9,102 nt of DNA from Bacillota bacterium (GTDB lineage Bacteria > Bacillota > Clostridia > Christensenellales > Borkfalkiaceae). The DNA lies in the NCBI GenBank assembly GCA_003343995.1, contig QAKE01000051.1, forward strand, positions 1 to 9,102, read 5' to 3'. Every line of letters starts with the position of its first letter. Positions within the stretch are counted from its first letter, which is position 1. Below are positions 1 to 6,116 of this stretch, in pieces. Position numbers and translations under genes: made by a program. The notes beneath the pieces were generated by a model. It saw only the letters and a list, made by a program, of their open reading frames with translations. It had not been told where the DNA came from and did no database searches.

Positions 1-158
1 TCACATTCGGTACAAACAATGTCGATGCCGACTTCGGACGACTGGAATACTGCGCCGAAGCCATCAAGCAATGCGGCCTCACAGCCGACGATATATGGTT
101 CCCGTCGATGAGCACACGCCGCTCCCGCCCCATTGTCATATACAACCGATTCGAGTAG
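1..158 (+). CDS. C-terminal end of a probable PHP-domain phosphohydrolase (partial)
   Basis: An open frame enters from the left edge (first full codon at 3) and ends at the TAG at 156-158, giving 51 visible residues. They begin TFGTNNVDADFGRLEYC and end IVIYNRFE. The pattern of an FGT turn, a D-hG-R-hE helix and then 'C-G-L-T-x-D-D-I' resembles the last strand and helix of PHP-domain proteins (histidinol-phosphatase or polymerase-associated phosphoesterases), where a Gly-Ser/Thr-Asp/Asn-x-H type loop precedes a final helix. The usual His ligand is not evident in this short piece (TNNVDAD), so the assignment is a tentative recognition. Codon use is GC-rich like the next gene, which starts 45 bp downstream on the same strand, so the two may be co-transcribed host genes. 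The rest of the gene lies outside the window. Confidence 0.5.
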   Translation, partial: TFGTNNVDADFGRLEYCAEAIKQCGLTADDIWFPSMSTRRSRPIVIYNRFE

Positions 159-203
159 CAGGGAACAACCGCTGTCATCTTCACCAACAGAAACGATACA
201 CCT

Positions 204-677
204 ATGGACATTCTTCTCATCATCTTGGGCATCCTCTGCCTGATTGTCGGATTGGCAGGCTGCATCCTGCCTATGATTCCGGGACCGCCCGTAGCCTATG
301 CAGGCTTGTTGCTTCTACATTTCACGGACAAGGCGCAGTTTTCCACCACGCAGTTACTTTTATGGCTGGCAGCAGTCGTCCTTGTACAGATACTGGATTA
401 TTTCGTCCCGATGCTGGGCAGCAAATACAGCGGAGGCAGTCGGTGGGGAACGCGCGGCTGCCTCATAGGCACCATCGTAGGGTTGTTCTTCATGCCTTGG
501 GGCATCATCCTCGGCCCCTTTCTCGGAGCCTTTGCCGGCGAACTGATGGGAGGCAGCAAGACAGACCAGGCCTTGAAATCGGGGCTGGGCTCGCTGCTTG
601 GATTCTTGCTGGGCACAGTAGTGAAATGTGTGATGTGTGCGTACTTCTGCTGGGAGTTCGTCAAAGCCTTGGTCTGA
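204..677 (+). CDS. DUF456 family small integral membrane protein
   Basis: This is a 157-residue, strongly hydrophobic protein. Segment 3-22 (ILLIILGILCLIVGLAGCIL) is the first membrane helix, followed by the PMIPGPP motif at 23-29 that is typical of DUF456 proteins. Further hydrophobic segments lie at about 30-40, 50-68, 84-112 and 125-155. The 84-112 segment is rich in small residues (GTIVGLFFMPWGIILGPFLGAFAGELMGG), matching the repeated glycine-zipper-like helices of the family. Length is normal for DUF456. The family has no established biochemical function; it sits in the cytoplasmic membrane. The ATG at 204 is preferred because the hydrophobic N-terminus begins there. An overlapping longer frame from 71 has no membrane-protein or family character. 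The gene is host DNA, upstream of the inserted element and convergent with the GH2 gene at the far side. Confidence 0.85.
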   Translation: MDILLIILGILCLIVGLAGCILPMIPGPPVAYAGLLLLHFTDKAQFSTTQLLLWLAAVVLVQILDYFVPMLGSKYSGGSRWGTRGCLIGTIVGLFFMPWGIILGPFLGAFAGELMGGSKTDQALKSGLGSLLGFLLGTVVKCVMCAYFCWEFVKALV

Positions 678-749
678 CACCAGCTCCTCTCCTTCTGCCC
701 GGGAACAACTTATCCCCCGACCATCTTCCACACGGTAGTCCATCTGCAT

Positions 750-809
750 GAGATGTACATCTCGAGCAACATGAGATGCACGTTTCAAACAACACGAGAT
801 GTACATCTC
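750..809. repeat. Three GAGATG-type palindromes at 23-bp spacing
   Basis: GAGATGTACATCTC is a perfect 14-bp palindrome and occurs at 750-763 and 796-809. A degenerate copy (GAGATGCACGTTTC) lies midway at 773-786. Start positions 750, 773 and 796 give an exact 23-bp period. The array follows the DUF456 gene by about 70 bp. Each unit could form a short hairpin or bind a dimeric protein. The position downstream of a gene fits a REP/BIME-like intergenic element or a transcription terminator. A related copy lies on the far side of the mobile element at 8621-8634. Confidence 0.75.
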
Positions 810-978
810 ATGCAAGTAGAGAGAATAGTCCAAGCCAATGTCTGTGGGGGGTACTGGGATTAGTTTATGAAGTATATTATGTAGTATAATCAGCAAATAT
901 CCTTATTCATAGATACTTAAGTGTGCTCAAATATAAGGATAATAGATAAGATGATTATTAATAGAAAACAATATTAGG

Positions 979-1010
979 TTTAATTTTGCTTTAATTTTGC
1001 TTTAATTTTT
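979..1010 (+). repeat. 11-bp tandem repeat TTTAATTTTGC (2 full copies plus a partial)
   Basis: TTTAATTTTGC occurs at 979-989 and 990-1000, followed by a partial TTTAATTTTT at 1001-1010. Each full unit contains TAATTTTG, an exact match to the Bacteroides -7 consensus TAnnTTTG (981-988 and 992-999). It may be a replication-slippage product, or a pair of overlapping weak promoters reading rightward towards the element. No clear -33 box was seen. Confidence 0.6.
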
Positions 1011-1083
1011 AGACTAATTTCGGGTGAAATGCTACTTTAAAAGTTAGATTTTCGGGGAAAAACATCAAATAATTGAGAATTTA

Positions 1084-1124
1084 TGAGTAGCTTTTCTTTA
1101 TTCATCCGTTCATCATCCGTTCAT
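1084..1124 (+). repeat. Proposed left end with tandem transposase-binding motifs
   Basis: The terminus TGAGTAGCTTTTCTTTAT is followed by a perfect 11-bp tandem duplication of CATCCGTTCAT (1103-1113 and 1114-1124). The string CATCATCCGTT (1111-1121) recurs in inverted orientation near the right end (8428-8438). Further in, GTTACAT at 1166-1172 also has a counterpart at the right end. Repeated sites of one orientation at each end are what a MuA-type transposase needs. That they bind this transposase is inferred. Confidence 0.55.
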
Positions 1125-1187
1125 TTTAAGCGTACATGCCTTTGTTAATTTTTGTATGAAGCGTAGTTACATACCGAATAAATATTT

Positions 1188-1195
1188 TATTTTTG
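1188..1195 (+). promoter_or_regulatory. Bacteroides-type -7 box upstream of the 258-aa gene
   Basis: TATTTTTG matches the TAnnTTTG -7 consensus exactly and lies 28 bp before the ATG at 1224, which would give a leader of roughly 20 nt. No clear TTG-type -33 box is visible about 20 bp upstream, so the call is moderate. Confidence 0.4.
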
Positions 1196-1223
1196 TGCAA
1201 TTATAGCATTTAACATAAAAGTA

Positions 1224-2000
1224 ATGGCAAAAATAACCATATCACATTATCTCAATAAAAAGCTCAAGCCAACAGTAGGAGTTGGAAATTACGAGGGAGA
1301 ATTGGCATACCCTGTTTATATTAGAATTTCCTATGAAAGAACGAATCAAAGAATCAAAAGTAAATGGATTCATTTTGATGTTACAGAACGAGAATTTGAA
1401 ACGGATAAACGTATTCAGGCGGTAAAGCTTTATGAGACTGAAATTATTGATGACATTTTCCGATGCCAAGAAAATAGTAGTTTTGATGATATTGCGGAGA
1501 AATTGGGATTTTATTTAGAGCATCTTATTAGGCTTTATATGAAAATCATGATACAAAAAAAGGAAATAATAGAATACATATTAAGTTTTATTTCCTCCAA
1601 AACGGGACTTAATAGACACATTTTAAATCCTTATGTAATGTATGACCGTATTATAAGTTATTCTCATAGTGATTGGTATGAATTGATTGACAAGAACGTA
1701 TTTCCTGATTCAATCAAAAATGATATTATATATTTAGCTCTTCTAAATGAGTTTGAATCTGTCTTTTATAAAGATGATACAGAGGATTATGAAGTAGGTG
1801 CTATTTTAAATTATCATGAATGGAAAAATAAAGGAGCACAAAGAAGATTCTTACAATTTGCAAATGATAAATCTATCCTAAACAGTGTGATACTAAACGA
1901 ACTAACAGATAAATTTAATGCATGTATTAAGCGAGATATTATAGATTATAATTGGTCTTTTCTTGCTGATACATCAAAAAGAAATAGTTCCAAAAAGTAG
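1224..2000 (+). CDS. Unknown protein with integrase arm-like N-terminus (orphan)
   Basis: This 258-aa protein is encoded by very AT-rich DNA, clearly richer in A and T than the transposase operon next to it. Residues 1-70 (ISHYLNKKLKPT..., then YPVYIRISYERTNQRIKSKW at 29-48 and VTEREFETDKRIQ at 53-65) resemble the N-terminal SAM-like/arm DNA-binding region of Bacteroidetes tyrosine recombinases, where a 'YPVyiRI' strand is followed by a conserved basic strand. No core catalytic domain follows: I see no R...HxxR...Y pattern, and the rest is charged and probably helical. It may be a DNA-binding regulator or an end-binding accessory factor. It occupies the place that the repressor gene has in phage Mu, between the left end and the early operator, although it is transcribed rightward. 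The ATG at 1224 follows a TAnnTTTG box. Function is unknown; the arm-like similarity is by eye only. Confidence 0.6.
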   Translation: MAKITISHYLNKKLKPTVGVGNYEGELAYPVYIRISYERTNQRIKSKWIHFDVTEREFETDKRIQAVKLYETEIIDDIFRCQENSSFDDIAEKLGFYLEHLIRLYMKIMIQKKEIIEYILSFISSKTGLNRHILNPYVMYDRIISYSHSDWYELIDKNVFPDSIKNDIIYLALLNEFESVFYKDDTEDYEVGAILNYHEWKNKGAQRRFLQFANDKSILNSVILNELTDKFNACIKRDIIDYNWSFLADTSKRNSSKK

Positions 2001-2025
2001 TTATCCATCTGCGAATATCAGATAA

Positions 2026-2074
2026 AACAATAAAAATGCGGAATAATATTTTTATATTCCGCATTTTTATTGTT
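2026..2074. promoter_or_regulatory. Long perfect palindrome: operator half and/or terminator
   Basis: Perfect 20-bp arms at 2026-2045 and 2055-2074 enclose a 9-nt AT loop (2046-2054). The inner part is TGCGGAATA / TATTCCGCA and the outer part is an A-tract and T-tract. It lies 25 bp after the 258-aa gene and just upstream of the early promoter. The A/T flanks would let it work as a bidirectional intrinsic terminator. The core repeats in the next palindrome, which argues for a protein-binding site as well. Confidence 0.7.
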
Positions 2075-2078
2075 ACTT

Positions 2079-2106
2079 TGCGGAATAATAAATAATATAT
2101 TCCGCA
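2079..2106. promoter_or_regulatory. Second TGCGGAATA palindrome over the early start site (operator)
   Basis: TGCGGAATA at 2079-2087 and TATTCCGCA at 2098-2106 are the same half-sites as in the preceding palindrome, with a 10-nt spacer instead of 9. The left half overlaps the TTTG of a near-consensus -7 box (TTACTTTG, 2073-2080) and the right half ends two bases before the ATG at 2109. A bound dimer would cover the transcription start. This suggests autoregulation by the small HTH gene that follows, or repression by another element protein. Confidence 0.65.
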
Positions 2107-2108
2107 TT

Positions 2109-2315
2109 ATGAAAAAACTAAATTTAGAAAAAGCATCTAAGCTGTTACCTCATGGTTCAGTTTCTGCAATCTCTTTCAAAGTGCATATTGTACAATCTAC
2201 TGTAAGTAGAATATTGCAGGGAAAAGAAATGAAAGGAACTGAACAGGTTCGAGATTGTGTTTATAATATGCTATTAGAAAATAAACACAAAATAGAGAAT
2301 TTATTATCAGAATAA
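2109..2315 (+). CDS. Small HTH regulator (Ner/Cro-like position)
   Basis: From the ATG at 2109 the product is 68 aa (MKKLNLEKASKLLPHGS...). Residues about 15-40 (GSVSAISFKVHIVQSTVSRILQGK) fit a helix-turn-helix: a first helix, a turn, then a recognition helix QSTVSRILQG like those of Cro/LacI-type regulators. A charged C-terminal helix follows. A longer reading frame begins at 2070, but its first 13 residues would be encoded by the palindromic promoter region. The start at 2109, directly after the second palindrome, is therefore preferred. It is the first gene of the rightward operon, 12 bp before the transposase, as Ner is in Mu. A likely role is control of the early promoter through the TGCGGAATA sites. 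The family identity is inferred from fold pattern and position. Confidence 0.75.
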   Translation: MKKLNLEKASKLLPHGSVSAISFKVHIVQSTVSRILQGKEMKGTEQVRDCVYNMLLENKHKIENLLSE

Positions 2316-2327
2316 AGTGGGGTAAGA

Positions 2328-4319
2328 ATGGAAGAAAAAACGCTTTATTTATCATATGAATGGATTATCAATCAGGGTATTAGTCGAAATTCTATTGATA
2401 ATTGGGTGAAACGTGGACAAGCTATTATTACTAAAAGGGACGGACGAGCATTTGTCTACTATGAATCCATTCCTGCCCCCACTCGTGCTAAACTTCCCAG
2501 CAAGGAAAGTATCATCCGGATGCAGCAGAAGGAACGGGATGAAAGGTACATTCAAGGAATGTATGAACGCTTGTTACCTGCCAAAGAGAACCTATACCCT
2601 ACCTACCGGGATATTTACTTGAAATACAACCTTTCTCCAGAAAAGGTATTGGAATACTCTCAGAAACATGCCGTACTGGAAGAAGTACTCACCATCAAAG
2701 ACGAATGTTTGGAGGAAAAATGCCGTTTTCCCCTTCGGGATGTATGGCAGGCATTCTGCAAGATTTATCCGAACTGGTATGTATATGAATCTTTCTGTCT
2801 TGCGATAAAGACATGTATTAATGAGGGGATAGAACGTTTATTAATAAAAAAGTACGTTCCTGCCGCTAAGAAGTTCGATGCCAGATATGAGAAAATGATA
2901 CTGGACTGCATGTCATCCCAAAAGCGGTATAATCAGCCACAAATACATAAGAAAATTTGTAAGGCATGCGATATCAAAGGATGGGAGAAGCCTTCCCTCA
3001 GTTGGGTTAAGGCTGCTTTCAGACGATTGGAAATTCAATGTTACTCGCTTCGTAACGGTGCTGCTGATTTCCATTACAATCAAAAACCATATATGGGACT
3101 TATTCCGGCACAAAATGCAAATTCCCAATGGCAGATTGACGGATGGAGATTGCCTTTCTATATGAAGGGCTGGCAAACCCTTTCCCTATTTTGGGTAATA
3201 GATGTTTACTCCGGTAAGGTATTAGGAACGTTTATAGATAGTTCAGAGAATACAGAAACCATTCTGAAAGGACTTGAAAACGCTGTTTCAAATACTAAAG
3301 TGCTTCCTTTTGAAATCGTATCTGATAATCATAGCTTTAACCAGACAAAAGAAGCAACCCACCTCAAAACTGCGCTGGAACGGATAGGCGTGCACTGGAC
3401 TGTTTCCATGAATCCCCGGCGTAAATCACAGGTAGAACGGAGCTTCAGAACATTTGGGGATAATTTTTGCAAAGATGAATATGGTTACATCGGGCAAGGT
3501 GTTAAAAGTAAAGTGAAAAGCGGTCGTCCTACTCAAGATATGATAGACAAGGCGGTCAAGAACCCACTTACCAGAGAGCAGATAATACTGATTGCAGGCC
3601 GCTGTGTTGAAGAATACAACAGCACCAAGGGGAAAGACGGCAAGTCACCTGATGAACGCTATCGGGAGGCTGTAAATGATGCCAGTAGAATAAAGAAGTC
3701 TTTCAATGTAACAGAAATGGAAACAGCCCAACTCTTTATCAGACGTTCAGAAGCAAAAGCAAGCAGAGGACAGATAGTTATAGAACGTGGTGGAATAAAA
3801 TATGCTTTTGAGTTGACCTCCAAGCAATTCAACAAACTGAATAATAAGACTTTCGGTATTCGCTACGTGACATTTGACGAAATCTATCTGTTCGACCTTA
3901 AAACGGATGAATATGTAGATACCGTTCAACGGAAAATGTATGCCCATTCCGCTTTGGCAGACCAGACAGAAGAGGATACAAAACAGATGTATAAGCACAA
4001 AGGCCGCCTGGCAGGAATAGATAATGAAGCCCGGAAAGAACGTGACAGAATCCACCGTGAAGCGGTTGCCATCGACCCGGATGTGGCGTATGTCATGAAT
4101 CCCTTGCTGACACCTAAGGCGACTTTTGAGGAATACAAGCGCAAGGGTACGCTAGCAGATTTTGCCGTACGGCATGGAATACGACCGGCAGATGTACCCG
4201 ATGTTCCAGTTTATTGCGAAAAGAACACGACTGAACCGGAAGACAAGAAAAGAAAGAAGAAGGCCGAATCCCCCTTCCTGACAGAAGAGAAAATCGACCT
4301 ATCCCGTTTTGATTATTAA
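2328..4319 (+). CDS. MuA-like DDE transposase
   Basis: At 663 aa it has the length of phage Mu transposase A. Residues 1-60 form an N-terminal winged-helix-like segment (YEWIINQGISRNSIDNWVKRG) of the MuA end/enhancer-binding type. The catalytic rve core spans about 255-445: first Asp in WQIDGW (D271), second in VSDN (D333) and Glu in RKSQVERSF (E370). All three acidic residues are present, and they fall close to the positions of D269, D336 and E392 in MuA. A beta-barrel domain (about 455-530) and a basic C-terminal region (about 545-663, with a KKRKKK run at 640-645) follow, the latter matching the region that contacts MuB in Mu. It would cut and join the element ends in replicative or conservative transposition. 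The gene lies 12 bp after the HTH gene and 48 bp before the MuB-like gene, and the frame is intact throughout. Confidence 0.93.
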   Translation: MEEKTLYLSYEWIINQGISRNSIDNWVKRGQAIITKRDGRAFVYYESIPAPTRAKLPSKESIIRMQQKERDERYIQGMYERLLPAKENLYPTYRDIYLKYNLSPEKVLEYSQKHAVLEEVLTIKDECLEEKCRFPLRDVWQAFCKIYPNWYVYESFCLAIKTCINEGIERLLIKKYVPAAKKFDARYEKMILDCMSSQKRYNQPQIHKKICKACDIKGWEKPSLSWVKAAFRRLEIQCYSLRNGAADFHYNQKPYMGLIPAQNANSQWQIDGWRLPFYMKGWQTLSLFWVIDVYSGKVLGTFIDSSENTETILKGLENAVSNTKVLPFEIVSDNHSFNQTKEATHLKTALERIGVHWTVSMNPRRKSQVERSFRTFGDNFCKDEYGYIGQGVKSKVKSGRPTQDMIDKAVKNPLTREQIILIAGRCVEEYNSTKGKDGKSPDERYREAVNDASRIKKSFNVTEMETAQLFIRRSEAKASRGQIVIERGGIKYAFELTSKQFNKLNNKTFGIRYVTFDEIYLFDLKTDEYVDTVQRKMYAHSALADQTEEDTKQMYKHKGRLAGIDNEARKERDRIHREAVAIDPDVAYVMNPLLTPKATFEEYKRKGTLADFAVRHGIRPADVPDVPVYCEKNTTEPEDKKRKKKAESPFLTEEKIDLSRFDY

Positions 4320-4367
4320 TCCAGCCCGATATATTAGGAGTATAAAAGGCTGATAACCATTGATAAA

Positions 4368-5219
4368 ATGAATATATCGAACGCAAATTTACCGGAAAAA
4401 GCCGAAATAAAAAAGGCTGTTAACGATTATTGTAAGGAAAGGGGGCTGAGCAAGTCGAGTTTTGCCTTCAAATGTGGTATCAGTGACGCTACGATAACGG
4501 CACTGATGAAAGACAGATGGGAAACACTTTCAAAAGAAATGTGCCTCAGAATCTGGAACTTTATGAATTGTGACAAATTCAATGACTTGTATCAGAACAC
4601 GGATTTTGTAAGTACGATAAAGGCCTGCGATATGGCGCGGAAATACAGGTTCATGGTGGGTGTAACGGCTGATACCGGGATGGGCAAGACAACCGCCCTG
4701 CGGACGTATGCCCGTCAAAAGAACGTGTTTTATGTGTCGTATGACAAGACAATGAATGCCAGCCAGTTCTTTGTGTCGTTACTGCGTGAGCTGGCTCTGC
4801 CGTTTACCAGTACATTGAATGACATGATGACCTTTGCCGTTGACAAACTGAACCGCCTGGAAACACCACTTCTTATCATAGACGAAGCAGGAAAACTGAC
4901 TCATGCCATGATATTGTACCTGCAGGTGTTAAGAGACAGAACTTGTGGGAACTGCGGGATAGTGCTCGCTGGAATGCCTTACTTTAAAGCCAACCTGCAA
5001 AAGAATGCTGCACGTGAAAAGGAAGGTTATGCCGAATTTTTGAGGCGTATAAACATCTGGCATTCCTTTGTCGGTCTACAGCCTAAAGAGGTAGAGGAAG
5101 TATGCTCCCTGCATGGAATTACGGACAAGGACAAAATACGTGAGCTGAGGCACCAGAAACGTTTCGGTGACCTGATGAACGAAATTTATCTATATCAAAT
5201 AAATGAGGGGATGATTTAA
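4368..5219 (+). CDS. MuB-like AAA+ ATPase (target-selection protein)
   Basis: This 283-aa protein resembles Mu B (about 312 aa). Residues 10-60 form an N-terminal HTH (AVNDYCKERGLSKSSFAFKCGISDATITALM), as in MuB. The ATPase core has Walker A as ADTGMGKTT (101-109, K107) and Walker B as LLIIDEAGK (168-176, D172/E173). The first glycine of the usual GxxGxGKT motif is Ala101 here; the rest of the loop is intact. A C-terminal region from about 235 corresponds to the lid/DNA-binding part. It should bind target DNA in an ATP-dependent way, deliver it to the transposase and provide target immunity. It follows the transposase in the usual A-B order. The ATG at 4368 is the only start that includes the complete HTH. 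Confidence 0.9.
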   Translation: MNISNANLPEKAEIKKAVNDYCKERGLSKSSFAFKCGISDATITALMKDRWETLSKEMCLRIWNFMNCDKFNDLYQNTDFVSTIKACDMARKYRFMVGVTADTGMGKTTALRTYARQKNVFYVSYDKTMNASQFFVSLLRELALPFTSTLNDMMTFAVDKLNRLETPLLIIDEAGKLTHAMILYLQVLRDRTCGNCGIVLAGMPYFKANLQKNAAREKEGYAEFLRRINIWHSFVGLQPKEVEEVCSLHGITDKDKIRELRHQKRFGDLMNEIYLYQINEGMI

Positions 5220-5262
5220 GCACTCCTCAAATGGTATTCAAGAACAATTTAAAAGAATTATC

Positions 5263-5634
5263 ATGAACAACGAAATAATAATGGCAGAAGCCATACAGAG
5301 CCTTGATTTCAGCGAGCTTGACGCAATGATGAACGGTTGTGACGAAGCGGTAGTGATATTGGGTATCAATTATTTTACCCGTCGCCTTTCCAAAATGGTA
5401 CTTTCGTATAATTCCAGAGATGTAAGTTTCGAAGAAGTGGTGTGCGGAGCGGGACAGATAGTCAAATATTCGAATTTCGCCATCACACGTGCCTTTGTGT
5501 ACAAGATTGATAGAGAAAAGCATGTCAGGCATTTGGATTATATCCGTTTTAATTCCATATACCTGAAAGATATGCCCGGTTTTGTACCGGGAGAATATAC
5601 ACATGATTGCAGATGTAAAAAGAAAGCCTTATGA
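5263..5634 (+). CDS. Unknown 123-aa protein in the early operon
   Basis: I do not recognise this protein. It starts MNNEIIMAEAIQSLDFSELDAMM, so a second ATG at 5281 is also possible. The middle is a mixed helix/strand region (ILGINYFTRRLSKMVLSYNS, FAITRAFVYKIDREKHVRHLDYIRF). The C-terminus is PGEYTHDCRCKKKAL. The HDCRCK ending recalls a possible metal site or the HxxCRC end of phage F-like head morphogenesis proteins, but nothing else in the sequence supports that. It lies 43 bp after the MuB-like gene, and its TGA overlaps the next ATG by 4 bp (ATGA), so it is translationally coupled to the gp16-like gene. Its position matches the small semi-essential early genes of Mu. Confidence 0.75.
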   Translation: MNNEIIMAEAIQSLDFSELDAMMNGCDEAVVILGINYFTRRLSKMVLSYNSRDVSFEEVVCGAGQIVKYSNFAITRAFVYKIDREKHVRHLDYIRFNSIYLKDMPGFVPGEYTHDCRCKKKAL

Positions 5635-6116
5635 CAGCAAAACCATTATCACCAGCCCAACTAAAGAAGATACAGACCATGTTCGGTAAGTTGGGCTTTG
5701 AACCGGAAGACAAGCAGGGAATAATAAGTTCCCTGACCAATGGCAGGGCAACCAGTACAAAGGATATAACCTTTGACGAAGCAAAGTATCTGATAAACTA
5801 TCTCGTAGGGCAGGCAGAGCCAGACAAGGTAACCTATCAGGAACAATGCCGTAAAGTAATCGGTCGGATATATCGGTTATCCTATGAAATAGGCATGAGC
5901 TATGGAGATACTCCGGAAGATAAACTAATGAATTGTGCCAAGATAAACAAGTTCTGCCGGGAACGTGGCGCAGTAAAGAAGAATATTAACGAAATGAATC
6001 TGCAAGAACTCAAAAAAACTCACAAGCAGTTTGAGGCAATATTGCAGAACAATTTCGATAATACTGTAAAACAGCTTATTAGAAAATCAATAAATCAAAA
6101 AGTAGTAATGAAATGA
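5631..6116 (+). CDS. Mu gp16/GemA-like protein (DUF1018-type)
   Basis: The product is 161 aa. Its N-terminus, LSPAQLKKIQTMFGKLGF (residues 6-23), followed by TNGRATSTKDITFDEAKYLINYL (36-58), resembles the opening of Mu GemA/gp16 proteins, where a Gln-x-x-x-Ile helix is followed by a short-gap 'S-x-x-x-L-T-x-x-E-A' element. The C-terminal half is helical and charged (CRKVIGRIYRLSYEIGM, then NEMNLQELKKTHKQFEAIL). GemA is a regulatory protein in Mu thought to modulate host or late gene expression; the role in this element is inferred only. Its start overlaps the upstream stop by 4 bp, and its own stop overlaps the protease start by 4 bp (ATGA at 6113-6116). Three consecutive genes are thus translationally coupled, linking early to head genes without a late promoter between them. 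Confidence 0.7.
   Translation: MTAKPLSPAQLKKIQTMFGKLGFEPEDKQGIISSLTNGRATSTKDITFDEAKYLINYLVGQAEPDKVTYQEQCRKVIGRIYRLSYEIGMSYGDTPEDKLMNCAKINKFCRERGAVKKNINEMNLQELKKTHKQFEAILQNNFDNTVKQLIRKSINQKVVMK

Larger units (their letters stand above)
678..1083. other. Gene-free host-side intergenic stretch
   Basis: I see no convincing gene here. The first 150 bp hold the palindrome array. From about 860 the DNA becomes very AT-rich. It contains an 8-bp inverted repeat (ATCCTTAT at 898-905, ATAAGGAT at 931-938) and the TTTAATTTTGC tandem repeats at 979-1010. It ends at the proposed left terminus of the Mu-like element. Confidence 0.6.

Noticed and set aside
71..751. A 226-aa open frame overlapping the DUF456 gene
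   Set aside because: It is rich in His, Arg, Pro and Ser, with no family character. The DUF456 frame has clear membrane segments, and the preceding gene's end also overlaps it.
750..809. CRISPR array
   Set aside because: The repeated units are 14-bp palindromes with 9-bp gaps, too short for repeats and spacers, and no cas gene is present.
360..896. Minus-strand open frame of 178 aa across DUF456 and the palindrome array
   Set aside because: It runs antisense to a well-supported gene and is coded partly by palindromic repeats; composition shows no protein-like pattern.
1224..2000. Functional tyrosine integrase
   Set aside because: Only the N-terminal arm-like part is visible; no catalytic R-HxxR-Y pattern is present in the 258 residues.
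2070..2108. Longer start for the HTH gene at 2070
   Set aside because: The extra residues would be encoded by the palindromic promoter region, and the upstream ATG lies before the likely transcription start.
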